DNA of 64,000 bases from Streptomyces sp. DSM 15324 (GCF_001514285.1 NZ_KQ949032.1:346717-410716), one strand, 5' to 3'; positions 1-8,978 are shown, counted from the first letter of the stretch. Notes: generated by a model from the sequence alone, not told the origin. Numbers and translations are program-made.

Positions 1-627
1 GACTGGGCCGGCCGCACCCTGGTCTGCAAGTCCCTGCGGATGCTCCCGGTCGAGTGCGTGGCCCGCGGCTATCTCACCGGCTCCGGCCTCGTCGAGTACG
101 TCGAGTCGCGCACGGTCTGCGGCCTCGCCCTCCCCGAGGGACTGGTCGACGGCAGCGAACTCCCCGCCCCGATCTTCACCCCGGCCACCAAGGCCGCCGT
201 CGGCGAACACGACGAGAACGTCTCCTACGAGGAGGTCGCCCGCCAGGTCGGCGCCGACACCGCCGCCCAGCTCCGCCAGGCCACCCTCGCCGTCTACGGC
301 CGCGCCCGCGACATCGCCCGCGACCGGGGCATCCTCCTCGCCGACACCAAGTTCGAGTTCGGCTTCGACGGCGACACCCTCGTCATCGCCGACGAGGTCC
401 TCACCCCGGACTCCTCCCGCTTCTGGCCGGCCGACGCCTGGCAGCCGGGCCGCGCCCAGCCCTCGTACGACAAGCAGTTCGTCCGTGACTGGCTCACCTC
501 GCCCGAGTCCGGCTGGGACCGCAAGAGCGAGCAGCCCCCGCCGCCGCTGCCCCAGCAGATCGTCGACGCCACCCGCGCCAAGTACATCGAGGCCTACGAG
601 CGCCTGACGGGCCTCACCTGGTCCTGA
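1..627 (+). CDS. purC: SAICAR synthetase, 5'-truncated by the window edge
   Basis: Phosphoribosylaminoimidazole-succinocarboxamide synthase joins aspartate to CAIR using ATP, a middle step of IMP synthesis. The reading frame is open from base 1, so the N-terminal part lies outside the window; 208 residues are visible. Family blocks seen are RMLPVECVARGYLTGSG near the visible start, the GVELP-equivalent block SELPAPIFTPATKA, DTKFEFG, and the C-terminal DEVLTPDSSRFW followed by SYDKQFVRDWL. Other pur genes (purSQL, purF, purM) lie downstream on the same strand but are separated by tRNA and transporter genes, so this is a dispersed pur cluster and not one operon. Identification is secure. Confidence 0.96.
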   Translation, partial: DWAGRTLVCKSLRMLPVECVARGYLTGSGLVEYVESRTVCGLALPEGLVDGSELPAPIFTPATKAAVGEHDENVSYEEVARQVGADTAAQLRQATLAVYGRARDIARDRGILLADTKFEFGFDGDTLVIADEVLTPDSSRFWPADAWQPGRAQPSYDKQFVRDWLTSPESGWDRKSEQPPPPLPQQIVDATRAKYIEAYERLTGLTWS

Positions 628-711
628 CCCGGACGGCCCCCGTGACCTGCGGGGGCCACCCGGACCGCCCTTACCGGAGCAGGCGCAAACCCGCACGCGA
701 AGACGGCAAGC

Positions 712-740
712 AAAAACCCCGGCCCACCGGACCGGGGTTT
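712..740 (-). terminator. Rho-independent terminator of tRNA-Gly
   Basis: Nine-bp G/C-rich hairpin (714-722 paired with 732-740). Read on the minus strand it ends in a run of Ts, immediately after the tRNA-Gly gene. Confidence 0.75.
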
Positions 741-743
741 CAC

Positions 744-819
744 TGGAGCGGACGACGAGGCTCGAACTCGCGACCTCAACCTTGGCAAGGTTGCGCTCTA
801 CCAACTGAGCTACGTCCGC
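744..819 (-). tRNA. tRNA-Gly(GCC), CCA encoded
   Basis: Cloverleaf with acceptor GCGGACG paired to CGTCCGC, anticodon loop TTGCCAA (anticodon GCC) on a CAACC/GGTTG stem, discriminator U and an encoded CCA (746-744). It is the same gene sequence as the copy at 4669-4741, but only this copy encodes CCA. Confidence 0.95.
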
Positions 820-842
820 ACTGCGCCGTGGCGCGAGGCCAA

Positions 843-1451
843 CTATACCCAACCCCGCTCCCGTGCGAGACGCACCGCCCCGTGCCGGTTCTCCGCCCCC
901 AGCTTGGACACGGCCGACGAGAGGTAGTTCCGCACGGTCCCCTGCGACAGCCCGGCCCGCTCGGCGATCTCCGCGACCGGCGCCCCCTCGGCGGCGAGTT
1001 CGAGCACCTCGGCCTCACGCGAGGTCAGCGGCGAATCCCCGGCCGCTATGGCGTCGGCGGCCAACTCCGGATCGACGTAACGGTTTCCGGAGTGCACGGT
1101 CCGGATGATCTCCGCCAGCCGCTGAGCGCTCACCGTCTTCGGGACGAACCCCCGCACACCCGCCGCGAGCGCCCGCTTCAGATGCCCCGGCCGGCCATGG
1201 CTGGTCACGATCAGCACCCGGCAGCCGGGCAGTTCGGCCCGCAGCGATGTGGCGACCTTCACACCGTCCGCACCCGGCATCTGGAGATCGAGCACCGCCA
1301 CATCCGGTGAGTGCGCCCGCGCCATCGCCAGCGCCTCCGGTCCGGTGGCCGCCTCCGCGACGATCAGCAGATCGTCCTCCAGGGACAACAGCGCGGCCAG
1401 CGCACCGCGGATCAGATGCTCGTCGTCGGCGAGCAGCACCCGCACCGTCAT
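843..1451 (-). CDS. NarL/LuxR-type response regulator
   Basis: Two-component response regulator of 202 residues. The receiver domain (about 1-120) has the acidic pair D9/D10, the phospho-acceptor Asp55 in VLDLQMPG, the conserved Thr in LIVTSH and the Lys in FVPK. A LuxR-type HTH follows (about 140-200: LTSREAEVLELAAEG, TVRNYLSSAVSKLG). The start codon overlaps the stop of the upstream kinase by 4 nt (ATGA), so the two are translationally coupled. It most likely controls the adjacent ABC transporter genes or itself; DesR/LiaR-like relatives respond to membrane or antibiotic stress. The signal is not visible from sequence. Confidence 0.93.
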   Translation of the reverse strand: MTVRVLLADDEHLIRGALAALLSLEDDLLIVAEAATGPEALAMARAHSPDVAVLDLQMPGADGVKVATSLRAELPGCRVLIVTSHGRPGHLKRALAAGVRGFVPKTVSAQRLAEIIRTVHSGNRYVDPELAADAIAAGDSPLTSREAEVLELAAEGAPVAEIAERAGLSQGTVRNYLSSAVSKLGAENRHGAVRLARERGWV

Positions 1452-2683
1452 GAAGTGACCTCGCTGACCATGTTCGTTCTCTCCAGGGGGACCTCGGCCA
1501 CGACCCGGAACACCCCGGGCCGGACGAACCCGGCCTCCAGCGTCCCGTCGACCTGCCGCAGCCGCTCCCGCAGCCCGGCGAGCCCCGACCCGCCCCCGCC
1601 GGCACCGTGGCGCACGGCCTCGGCCCCGTCGTTCTCCACGGTCAGCACCACGCGTCCTTCCGCGATCCGCAGCTCCACCGCACACCGCCGGGCGTCCCCG
1701 TGCCGGAGCACGTTCGTCGTCGTCTCCCGCACCACCCAGCCGAGGGCCGACTGCACCTCACTGGGCAGCCCGTCCGCCTCCCCTCGCGTCTCGCAGTCGA
1801 TCCCGGCGGCCGCCAACACGCTCTGCGCGCCGGTCAGTTCCACCGAGAGATCGGCCTCCCGGTACCCGCGCACGACCTCGCGCACCTCCCGCTGGGAGTC
1901 CTGCGCTATCCGCTGCACCTCGATCATCTGCTCCACCGCCTCCGGCCGCCCCCGCCGGGCCAGCTGCACCGCAAGCTCCGCCTTCAGCGCTATCACCGCG
2001 AGGTTGCGCCCCATCACGTCGTGCAGATCCCGCCCGAAGCGCAGCCGCTCCTCGGCGACGGCGAGCCGGGCAAGGGTCTCGCGGGCCTCGTCGAGCCGGT
2101 AGACGGCGTCGAGCAGCCACACCGAGAAGAGCGCGGTGCCGGCGACGAGGCCGGAGGCGAAGAAGACGCCCACCACGCTGAGGACGGCGGCGGGCAGCGG
2201 CACCTTCAGCGGGAGGCAGGCGACGCCCGCGCCGAGCGAGAAGCCGGCCACTATCGCGTACACCCGTCGACGGTCCCGCACCCCGAGCGGGAGGATGCCT
2301 GTCCCAATAGTCAGGACGAGGCCGAAAACGGCACCCGCGGTGGTGTCCACGCCCTCATGGTCGGGACCCCGTTGGGCGATCCACAGGGCCGCCACCCCGA
2401 TGGCGGCGGTGAGCGAGCCGAGCGTCCAGAGCAGCCGCACGGGCTGGGGACGCCGGCCACGCCTCCAGTCCAGCCCCCGGGACACCGTCACCATGCAGAG
2501 CACGGCATGCACCGTGACCATGGTCAGCAGCGCGCCGCCGAGACCGGGTCCCAGGGAGCCGACGGCCGGCAGACTGATCCCGAGAATCTCGCTCACTCCG
2601 AAGAAGTGGAACGACCACCGCGTGTACGTCTCGAACTTCGCCGGTGTGCTCTTCCCCCGCCACCAGCGCCCCGGGCCGCGCAT
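1448..2683 (-). CDS. Sensor histidine kinase (HisKA_3/DesK type)
   Basis: Membrane kinase of 411 residues. The N-terminal half carries about six hydrophobic segments (roughly 35-195). It is followed by a coiled-coil linker and the HisKA_3 dimerisation box with the phospho-acceptor His221 in GRDLHDVMGRNLAV. A HATPase domain has an N-box-like ETTTNVLRHGDA and a glycine-rich GAGGGGSGLAGLRERL. This is the partner of the overlapping NarL-type regulator. The whole HK-RR-permease-ATPase set reads on one strand, which suggests a self-contained sense-and-export unit. No extracellular ligand domain is visible, so it may sense the membrane or the transporter itself. Confidence 0.92.
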   Translation of the reverse strand: MRGPGRWWRGKSTPAKFETYTRWSFHFFGVSEILGISLPAVGSLGPGLGGALLTMVTVHAVLCMVTVSRGLDWRRGRRPQPVRLLWTLGSLTAAIGVAALWIAQRGPDHEGVDTTAGAVFGLVLTIGTGILPLGVRDRRRVYAIVAGFSLGAGVACLPLKVPLPAAVLSVVGVFFASGLVAGTALFSVWLLDAVYRLDEARETLARLAVAEERLRFGRDLHDVMGRNLAVIALKAELAVQLARRGRPEAVEQMIEVQRIAQDSQREVREVVRGYREADLSVELTGAQSVLAAAGIDCETRGEADGLPSEVQSALGWVVRETTTNVLRHGDARRCAVELRIAEGRVVLTVENDGAEAVRHGAGGGGSGLAGLRERLRQVDGTLEAGFVRPGVFRVVAEVPLERTNMVSEVTS

Positions 2684-2704
2684 CTCTTCCCCTCGTCCCC
2701 CGTC

Positions 2705-3565
2705 TCAGCGCCGTGGTTCCCACCGGAACCACCGCCGTACAGCAAACACTGCCAGTACCGTCCAGGCCAGGCCTGTGGATATCGTCCCCAGCGCCTCGTA
2801 GGCGGAGAGGTCGCCGGTCCAGCCGCCGCGTATCAGGGTGATCGCCGGGGACAGCGGCAGCAGTTCGCAGACCGAGGCGACCCGGTCGGGCAGCATCTCC
2901 AGGGGGACGGTCACCCCGGAGCCCATCATCGAGACCAGCACGAACGGCAGGGGGGTGACCTGGGCACTCTCCACGGTCCTGGTCAGGGCCGCCGTGAGCG
3001 CCCCCAGCGCCGCACAGAGGGCCAGGCCCAACAGGAGTCCCAGGACGGCGAGATGGGGAGCCTTCGGCGCGGGCACGTCCAGCACCGCGGTGGAGGCCGC
3101 CACCAGCACCAGGGACTGCACCAGCCCCGTCACCAGGACCGGCAGCGCGGTCCCGCCCAGGATCTCGGTGTCCTGCAGCTCGCCGGTGCGCAGTCGCTTC
3201 AGGACCAGTTCCTCGCGCCGGACGGTGTAGATGGCGGTCAGGGCCGAGTACACCCCGAACACCAGGGAGAATCCGATCGCCGTCGGCAGCAGCACCAGAC
3301 CGGTCGTCAGACCGACGTCCTGCACGTCCATGCTGTCGATCAGGGGCCCGAAGCAGAACGGCAGCACGAGTGGCACCAGCACCGCCGTGAGCAGCGTGCT
3401 CTTGCTGCGCACCAGCAGGGTCAGCTCGGCCCGCGCGAGGGCCGCCATCCGGCTCACCGGGGTCGTCACCGCGCCCCTGGACGCGGGGCCGGCCTGCGTG
3501 CCCCCGCTCCCGGCGCCCAGGGCGGTGCCCTCACCGGTCCCGTTGTTCACCGTGTTCCCGCTCAT
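2705..3565 (-). CDS. ABC-2 type transporter permease
   Basis: Membrane component of an ABC exporter, 286 residues with about six hydrophobic segments. The N-terminal 35 residues are polar, then come SRMAALARAELTLLVRSKSTLL and a first membrane span, typical of ABC-2 permeases. The ATG at 3565 overlaps the TGA of the upstream ATPase by 4 nt, and the gene lies 21 nt before the kinase gene. Substrate is unknown; relatives export antibiotics, lipids or antimicrobial peptides. Confidence 0.9.
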   Translation of the reverse strand: MSGNTVNNGTGEGTALGAGSGGTQAGPASRGAVTTPVSRMAALARAELTLLVRSKSTLLTAVLVPLVLPFCFGPLIDSMDVQDVGLTTGLVLLPTAIGFSLVFGVYSALTAIYTVRREELVLKRLRTGELQDTEILGGTALPVLVTGLVQSLVLVAASTAVLDVPAPKAPHLAVLGLLLGLALCAALGALTAALTRTVESAQVTPLPFVLVSMMGSGVTVPLEMLPDRVASVCELLPLSPAITLIRGGWTGDLSAYEALGTISTGLAWTVLAVFAVRRWFRWEPRR

Positions 3566-4515
3566 GCCACAGCCCCCTCGGTCCTCGTGCGCTCCGACGC
3601 CTCCCGGGCGATGCCCAGGAACGCCTCCTCCAGCGATGCCGACCGCACGTCCAGCCCCCGCAGCTCGACCCGTGCCCGCTCGGCCCACACCAGCAGCGCG
3701 GTCGCCGTCCGCTGCAACTCCCTGGTCCGCAGCCGGACCAGGCGTCCCTCGACCTCGTGATCGCACACGCCCAGCTCGCCGAGCGGGGGCAGGTCGCCGA
3801 TGAAGTACCCCTCGGGCAGCTGGAAGACGATCCGGGAGGGCTCGGCCGCGGTCACCTCGGCGGGTGTCCCCGAGGCGGCTATGCGTCCCTGGTGCAGGAT
3901 GGCCAGCCGGTCGGCGAGCTGCTCGGCCTCCTCCAGGTAGTGCGTGGTCAGCAGCACCGTCGTACCCGAGGCGCGCAGGGCGCGGACCAGGTCCCAGGTG
4001 TCGCGGCGGCCCTCGGCGTCCAGGCCGGTCGTCGGCTCGTCGAGGAACAGCACCTCGGGGTCGCCGAGCAGTGCCAGGGCCAGGTCGAGGCGGCGCCGCT
4101 CGCCGCCGGAGAGCTGCTTGACCCGGATGTCCGCCCGGCCGGCGAGCCCGACCAGGGCCAGCGCCTCCCCGACGGGCCGGGCGCCGCTCACACAACCGCC
4201 CCACATCCGCGCGGTCTCGGCGACGGTCAGCTCCGAGGGGAACCCGCCCTCCTGCAGCATCACGCCGGTGCGCGGCCGGACGGCGGCCCGCTCGGCGTAC
4301 GGGTCGTGGCCGAGTACACGGACGTGTCCGGCGTCGGGGCGCGCGAGGCCCTCCAGCAGTTCGACGGTCGATGTCTTGCCGGCGCCGTTGGTACCGAGCA
4401 GCGCGAAGATCTCACCGCGGTCGACGTGGAAGGAGATTCCACGGATCGCCTCGAACCCGCCCCCGTACACACGCCGGAGGCCGGTGACCTCAATCACGTG
4501 TTCATTCGTGTCCAT
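3562..4515 (-). CDS. ABC transporter ATP-binding protein
   Basis: Nucleotide-binding subunit (317 residues) of the exporter. Walker A is GTNGAGKT at 41-48, followed by a Q-loop (MLQEGGF), the signature LSGGERRRLD, Walker B VLFLDEPTTGLD and the H-loop LLTTHYLEEAEQLADR. The C-terminal extension of about 90 residues resembles that of DrrA/CcmA-like exporters. It is first in a four-gene ATPase-permease-HK-RR unit with overlapping ends. No promoter motif was identified upstream. Confidence 0.94.
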   Translation of the reverse strand: MDTNEHVIEVTGLRRVYGGGFEAIRGISFHVDRGEIFALLGTNGAGKTSTVELLEGLARPDAGHVRVLGHDPYAERAAVRPRTGVMLQEGGFPSELTVAETARMWGGCVSGARPVGEALALVGLAGRADIRVKQLSGGERRRLDLALALLGDPEVLFLDEPTTGLDAEGRRDTWDLVRALRASGTTVLLTTHYLEEAEQLADRLAILHQGRIAASGTPAEVTAAEPSRIVFQLPEGYFIGDLPPLGELGVCDHEVEGRLVRLRTRELQRTATALLVWAERARVELRGLDVRSASLEEAFLGIAREASERTRTEGAVA

Positions 4516-4630
4516 GTCTCAAGGCTCCCGTCGGACAGGGCCCGACAGCAGTGCGAGCTGTCATCACTCCGTATGACAAATGTCAGGTGACGGCGGCACA
4601 CGAAGGGGAACACATGATGACGAACACACG

Positions 4631-4661
4631 AAAAGACCCCGGTCCGATGGACCGGGGTCTC
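4631..4661 (-). terminator. Terminator of the second tRNA-Gly(GCC)
   Basis: Perfect 12-bp hairpin (4634-4645 with 4649-4660, 3-nt loop) followed on the minus strand by TTTT. It resembles the terminator at 712-740, so gene and terminator appear duplicated together. Confidence 0.8.
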
Positions 4662-4668
4662 CTTCCCG

Positions 4669-4741
4669 AGCGGACGACGAGGCTCGAACTCGCGACCTCA
4701 ACCTTGGCAAGGTTGCGCTCTACCAACTGAGCTACGTCCGC
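4669..4741 (-). tRNA. tRNA-Gly(GCC), no encoded CCA
   Basis: Same 73-nt tRNA body as the copy at 747-819 (anticodon GCC, acceptor GCGGACG/CGTCCGC, discriminator U), but followed by CGG and not CCA. Confidence 0.94.
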
Positions 4742-4821
4742 ATTGCCTCCGACCGGCTCTCACCGATCGGCGCGAGCACCAGCCTACCTGATCCACAACC
4801 GTGGTCAGGACGGCGATGCAG

Positions 4822-4893
4822 AGCGGGTGACAGGAATCGCACACTGCGCCTTCCCCCTGGAAGGGGGATGTTCTACTACTGAACTACACCCGC
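4822..4893 (-). tRNA. tRNA-Gly(TCC)
   Basis: Cloverleaf with acceptor GCGGGTG/CACCCGC, anticodon stem TCCCC/GGGGA and loop CTTCCAG (anticodon TCC), discriminator U, no encoded CCA. It lies 80 nt from tRNA-Gly(GCC) on the same strand. Confidence 0.93.
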
Positions 4894-5043
4894 GTGGCCT
4901 CCGTGAGCTGGGCTTTTCGGCCCTGCCCGGCGGCGTGCTCCAGACACTAGCCGACCATGTGGGGGGTAACGCAAGTCGGTTGTCCCCGGGCCGTGCTGAC
5001 GGACCCGGGGGCAACCGCGGGAGCGGCTCGAACAGGGGCCGGG

Positions 5044-5361
5044 CTACTGCGCCTCGGCGAAGGCCTCGTAGACCTTCTTGGGGATGCGGCCGCGGGCCGG
5101 CACCTCCATCTTGTTGGCCTGGGCCCAGGCGCGCACGGCCGCCGGGTCGGGCGCGACCTCCGTCTGCTTGTACGCCTTGCCGGACTTCGACCGCTTGCGG
5201 CCGGCCTCCACGTAGGGCGCGAGCGCCTTACGCAGTTTCTTGGCATTGGCTTCATTCAGGTCGATCTCGTACGACTTGCCGTCGAGTCCGAAGGCGATCG
5301 TTTCCGCCGCTTCCGAGCCGTCGATGTCGTCAAAGAGAGTGACCACGACCTTCTGCGCCAC
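5044..5361 (-). CDS. lsr2: Lsr2-family nucleoid protein
   Basis: Lsr2 is the actinobacterial H-NS analogue: it binds AT-rich DNA, bridges it and silences horizontally acquired genes. The 105-residue product has the N-terminal dimerisation part (MAQKVVVTLFDDIDGSEAAETI, GLDGKSYEIDL) and the C-terminal DNA-binding domain with the AT-hook-like loop PARGRIPKKV. The GTG start at 5361 has a GAAGGGA Shine-Dalgarno 9 nt upstream. It stands alone, divergent from purS. Its length and both motifs match the family exactly. Confidence 0.96.
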   Translation of the reverse strand: MAQKVVVTLFDDIDGSEAAETIAFGLDGKSYEIDLNEANAKKLRKALAPYVEAGRKRSKSGKAYKQTEVAPDPAAVRAWAQANKMEVPARGRIPKKVYEAFAEAQ

Positions 5362-5723
5362 GAATATCGGTCCCTTCGTGCGACAGCTCTGCGATGACGT
5401 GCCAAGACGTCACGGAGATGTCGACTGTCCGCCAGTTATGGGGCAAAGTATCGGCTATTGCCAATTCATTTGTACAGTGCCCGGCAATGGAATGTGAAGC
5501 CCGACTAAATCTCTCCGCGTGTCCCGGCGCAATAGGGAACGCGGGTGCACCCCGGATCTTTCCCTGAACTTTTCGCGATGGCACTGGTCCGATACCTGAT
5601 CGTGATGACGCTCACGTAGATTCCTACAACTCTATGCGCGTAGAAATTTTGTGCGGGTAGTCTGAAGGCACCTGTCGGAGACACCGCAGGAACCTGCTCA
5701 GCACCACACCACCGGGAGTGCCA
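5362..5723. promoter_or_regulatory. Divergent promoter region of lsr2 and purS
   Basis: About 360 bp without a gene and clearly more AT-rich than its surroundings (for example around 5430-5490 and 5615-5650). It must hold both divergent promoters. A weak minus-strand candidate for lsr2 is TTGGCA with CATAAC 18 nt downstream (5466-5437). For purS, a TAGTCT at 5658-5663 could be a -10 box, but no convincing -35 was found. Confidence 0.4.
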
Positions 5724-5987
5724 GTGGCACGCGTCGTAGTCGACGTCATGCTCAAGCCGGAGATCCTCGACCCCCAGGGCCAGGCGGTGCAGCGCGCACT
5801 GCCGCGCCTGGGTTTCGAAGGCATCTCCGACGTACGTCAGGGAAAGCGATTCGAACTGGAAGTTGACGGGCCGGTCGACGAGGCCGCCCTCGCCCGCATC
5901 CACGATCTTGCGGAATCCTTCCTCGCCAACACCGTGATCGAGGACTTCACCGTCAAGGTGGAGGAAGTCGCGGAGGCCGCGAAGTGA
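5724..5987 (+). CDS. purS: FGAM synthase subunit PurS
   Basis: Small subunit of the three-part formylglycinamidine ribonucleotide synthase, bridging PurL and PurQ. The 87-residue product contains ARVVVDVMLKPEILDPQG, GFEGISDVRQGKRFEL and the C-terminal NTVIEDFTVKVEE. GTG at 5724 was chosen because GGGAG at 5714-5718 sits 5 nt upstream; an in-frame GTG at 5718 overlaps that Shine-Dalgarno. The stop overlaps the purQ GTG by 4 nt, giving a coupled purS-purQ-purL operon. Confidence 0.94.
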   Translation: MARVVVDVMLKPEILDPQGQAVQRALPRLGFEGISDVRQGKRFELEVDGPVDEAALARIHDLAESFLANTVIEDFTVKVEEVAEAAK

Positions 5988-6664
5988 CCGCTCGTATTGG
6001 CGTCGTCACTTTCCCGGGCAGCCTCGACGACCGGGACACCCAGCGCGCGATCCGTCTCGCGGGCGCGGAACCGGTCGCCCTCTGGCACAAGGACAAGAGC
6101 CTCCACCAGGTCGACGCGGTCGTCCTGCCCGGCGGTTTCTCGTACGGCGACTATCTGCGCGCCGGTGCCATCTCCCGCTTCTCGCCGGTGATGGAGACCG
6201 TGATCGAGCAGGCGAAGGCCGGCCTTCCGGTCCTCGGCATCTGCAACGGCTTCCAGATCCTCACCGAGGCCCATCTGCTGCCCGGCGGGATGCTCGGCAA
6301 CGACCACCTCCACTTCATCTGCCGCGACCAGAAGCTGCGGGTGGAGAACGCGGAGACCGCCTGGACCGCCGACTACACGGCCGGCCAGGAGATCCACATC
6401 CCGCTGAAGAACATGGACGGCCGTTACGTCGCCGACGCCTACACGCTCGACAAGCTGGAGGCGGAGGGCCGGGTGGTCTTCCGGTACCTGGACTTCAACC
6501 CCAACGGCAGCCTCCGTGACATCGCCGGCATCACCAACGAGGCCGGCAACGTCGTAGGCCTCATGCCGCACCCGGAGCACGCCGTCGAGCCCCTCATCGG
6601 GTCCGGCCGCACCGACGGTCTCCCGTTCTTCACCTCGATCCTCAAGAAGCTGGTCAACGCATGA
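5984..6664 (+). CDS. purQ: FGAM synthase glutaminase subunit PurQ
   Basis: Class I glutamine amidotransferase subunit (226 residues) that releases ammonia for PurL. The nucleophile is Cys87 in VLGICNGFQIL; the His/Glu pair is in LMPHPEHAVE near the C-terminus, and the oxyanion glycines are in VVLPGGFSYGDYLRAGAI. GTG start within the purS stop; the stop overlaps the purL ATG by 4 nt. Length is typical for the stand-alone subunit of Gram-positive bacteria. Confidence 0.97.
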   Translation: MTARIGVVTFPGSLDDRDTQRAIRLAGAEPVALWHKDKSLHQVDAVVLPGGFSYGDYLRAGAISRFSPVMETVIEQAKAGLPVLGICNGFQILTEAHLLPGGMLGNDHLHFICRDQKLRVENAETAWTADYTAGQEIHIPLKNMDGRYVADAYTLDKLEAEGRVVFRYLDFNPNGSLRDIAGITNEAGNVVGLMPHPEHAVEPLIGSGRTDGLPFFTSILKKLVNA

Positions 6665-8919
6665 GCCGGACGCCTCTGGACACGGTCGAGCACGCGGCCG
6701 CGACCCCCGACGTCGAGCTGCCCTGGGCCGAACTCGGCCTGAAGAAGGACGAGTACGAGCGGGTGGTGGAGATCCTCGGCCGCCGCCCCACCGGCGCCGA
6801 GCTCGCCATGTACTCCGTCATGTGGTCGGAGCACTGCTCCTACAAGTCGTCCAAGGTGCACCTGCGCCAGTTCGGCGAGAAGGCCCCGCAGAGCGACGCG
6901 CTCCTCGTCGGCATCGGCGAGAACGCGGGCGTGGTCGACGTCGGCCAGGGTTACGCGGTCACCTTCAAGGTCGAGTCGCACAACCACCCGTCCTACGTCG
7001 AGCCCTACCAGGGCGCGGCCACCGGTGTCGGCGGCATCGTCCGCGACATCATCGCCATGGGTGCCCGCCCCGTCGCGGTCGTCGACCCGCTGCGCTTCGG
7101 CGCCGCCGACCACCCCGACACCAAGCGCGTCCTGCCGGGCGTCGTCGCGGGCATCGGCGGCTACGGCAACTGCCTGGGCCTGCCGAACATCGGCGGCGAG
7201 GTCGTCTTCGACGCCTGCTACCAGGGCAACCCGCTGGTCAACGCCGGTGCCATCGGCGTCATGCGGCACGAGGACATCCACCTCGCGAAGGCCTCCGGCG
7301 CAGGCAACAAGGTCATCCTCTACGGCGCCCGCACCGGCGGCGACGGCATCGGCGGCGCGTCGATCCTCGCCTCCGAGACCTTCGACGACGCCAAGCCCTC
7401 GAAGCGCCCCGCCGTCCAGGTCGGCGACCCCTTCCAGGAGAAGCTCCTCATCGAGTGCACCCTGGAGGCCTTCCAGGAGAAGCTCGTCGTCGGCATCCAG
7501 GACCTCGGCGCGGCCGGTCTGTCCTGCGCCACCAGCGAGCTCGCCTCCAACGGCTCCGGCGGTATGCGCGTCACCCTCGACGACGTCCCGCTGCGCGACT
7601 CGACCCTCTCGCCCGAGGAAATCCTCATGAGCGAGTCGCAGGAACGCATGTGCGCCGTCGTCGAGCCCGAGAAGGTCGACCGGTTCCTCGAGATCTGCGA
7701 CAAGTGGGACGTCATCGCCACCGTCATCGGTGAGGTGACCGACGGCGACCGCCTGGAGATCTTCTGGCACGGCGGCAAGATCGTCGACGTCGACCCGCGC
7801 ACGGTGGCCCACGACGGCCCGGTCTACGAGCGCCCGTACGCCCGCCCGGACTGGCAGGACGCCCTCCAGGCCGACGACGCGAACAAGCTGCCCAGGCCGC
7901 GGACGGGTGAGGAGCTCAAGGACCAGGTCCTCAAGCTCGTCTCGTCTCCCAACCAGGCCTCCAAGAAGTGGATCACCTCGCAGTACGACCACTTCGTCCA
8001 GGGCAACACCGTCCTCGCCCAGCCCGAGGACTCCGGCATGATCCGGATCGACGAGGAGTCGGGCCTCGGCGTCGCCATCGCGACCGACGGCAACGGCCGG
8101 TACGCCAAGCTCGACCCGTACCACGGCGCCCAGCTCGCACTCGCCGAGGCGTACCGCAACGTCGCCACGACCGGCGCCAAGCCGCTCGCCGTCTCCGACT
8201 GCCTGAACTTCGGCTCGCCCGAGGACCCGGCCGTCATGTGGCAGTTCGCGGAGGCCGTCCGCGGTCTGGCGGACGCCTGCCTGCAGCTCGGCACCCCGGT
8301 GACCGGCGGCAACGTCTCCCTCTACAACCAGACGGGCGAGGTCGCCATCCACCCGACCCCGGTGGTCGCGGTCCTCGGTGTCATCGACGACGTCGCCCGC
8401 CGCACCCCGGTCGCCTTCCAGGAGGAGGGCCAGCTGCTCTACCTCCTCGGCGACACCCGCGAGGAGTTCGGCGGCTCGGCCTGGTCCCAGGTCGTCCACG
8501 ACCACCTCGGCGGCCTGCCCCCGAAGGTGGACCTGGAGCGCGAGCGCCTGCTCGCCGAGATCCTGATCTCCGCCTCGCGCGACGGGATGATCGACTCCGC
8601 GCACGACCTGTCCGACGGCGGTCTCGTCCAGGCGGTCGTCGAGTCGGCGCTGCTCGGCGGCAAGGGCGCGCGTCTGGTCGTACCGGACGGGCTCGACGCC
8701 TTCACCTTCCTGTTCTCCGAGTCCGCCGGCCGCGCCGTCGTCGCGGTCCCGCGCTCGGAGGAGGTCCGCTTCAACGACATGTGCGGCGCCCGGGGCCTCC
8801 CGGTCACCCGCATCGGTGTCGTCGACGGCGACACGGTGGACGTCCAGGGCGAGTTCGCGCTCACCCTGGAGGAGCTGCGCACGGCGCACGAGGCGACCAT
8901 CCCGGGGCTGCTCGCGTAG
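6661..8919 (+). CDS. purL: FGAM synthase large subunit PurL (small type)
   Basis: ATP-dependent synthetase subunit, 752 residues, the short PurL form that needs PurS and PurQ and lacks a fused glutaminase. Blocks seen are MWSEHCSYKSSK, FKVESHNHPSYVEP with GAATGVGGIVRDI, VQVGDPFQEK, the duplicated AIRS-type fold with LALAEAYRNVATTGA, and CLQLGTPVTGGNVSLYN. It is third in the purSQL operon, with an ATGA overlap to purQ and a strong terminator 25 nt after the stop. Confidence 0.97.
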   Translation: MSRTPLDTVEHAAATPDVELPWAELGLKKDEYERVVEILGRRPTGAELAMYSVMWSEHCSYKSSKVHLRQFGEKAPQSDALLVGIGENAGVVDVGQGYAVTFKVESHNHPSYVEPYQGAATGVGGIVRDIIAMGARPVAVVDPLRFGAADHPDTKRVLPGVVAGIGGYGNCLGLPNIGGEVVFDACYQGNPLVNAGAIGVMRHEDIHLAKASGAGNKVILYGARTGGDGIGGASILASETFDDAKPSKRPAVQVGDPFQEKLLIECTLEAFQEKLVVGIQDLGAAGLSCATSELASNGSGGMRVTLDDVPLRDSTLSPEEILMSESQERMCAVVEPEKVDRFLEICDKWDVIATVIGEVTDGDRLEIFWHGGKIVDVDPRTVAHDGPVYERPYARPDWQDALQADDANKLPRPRTGEELKDQVLKLVSSPNQASKKWITSQYDHFVQGNTVLAQPEDSGMIRIDEESGLGVAIATDGNGRYAKLDPYHGAQLALAEAYRNVATTGAKPLAVSDCLNFGSPEDPAVMWQFAEAVRGLADACLQLGTPVTGGNVSLYNQTGEVAIHPTPVVAVLGVIDDVARRTPVAFQEEGQLLYLLGDTREEFGGSAWSQVVHDHLGGLPPKVDLERERLLAEILISASRDGMIDSAHDLSDGGLVQAVVESALLGGKGARLVVPDGLDAFTFLFSESAGRAVVAVPRSEEVRFNDMCGARGLPVTRIGVVDGDTVDVQGEFALTLEELRTAHEATIPGLLA

Positions 8920-8944
8920 CCGAACGCCGACGCCGTACGACGCT

Positions 8945-8978
8945 GAGGGCCCCGACCGCCGAGACGGCCGGGGCCCTC
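8945..8978 (+). terminator. Terminator of purSQL
   Basis: Hairpin with a 10-bp outer stem (8945-8954 with 8969-8978) plus inner pairs. There is no long T-run, as is common for Streptomyces terminators. Confidence 0.6.

Noticed and set aside
6439..8889. 816-codon open frame antisense to purL
   Set aside because: Shadow frame; composition is Asp/Gly/Val/Leu-rich with no domain, while purL is complete.
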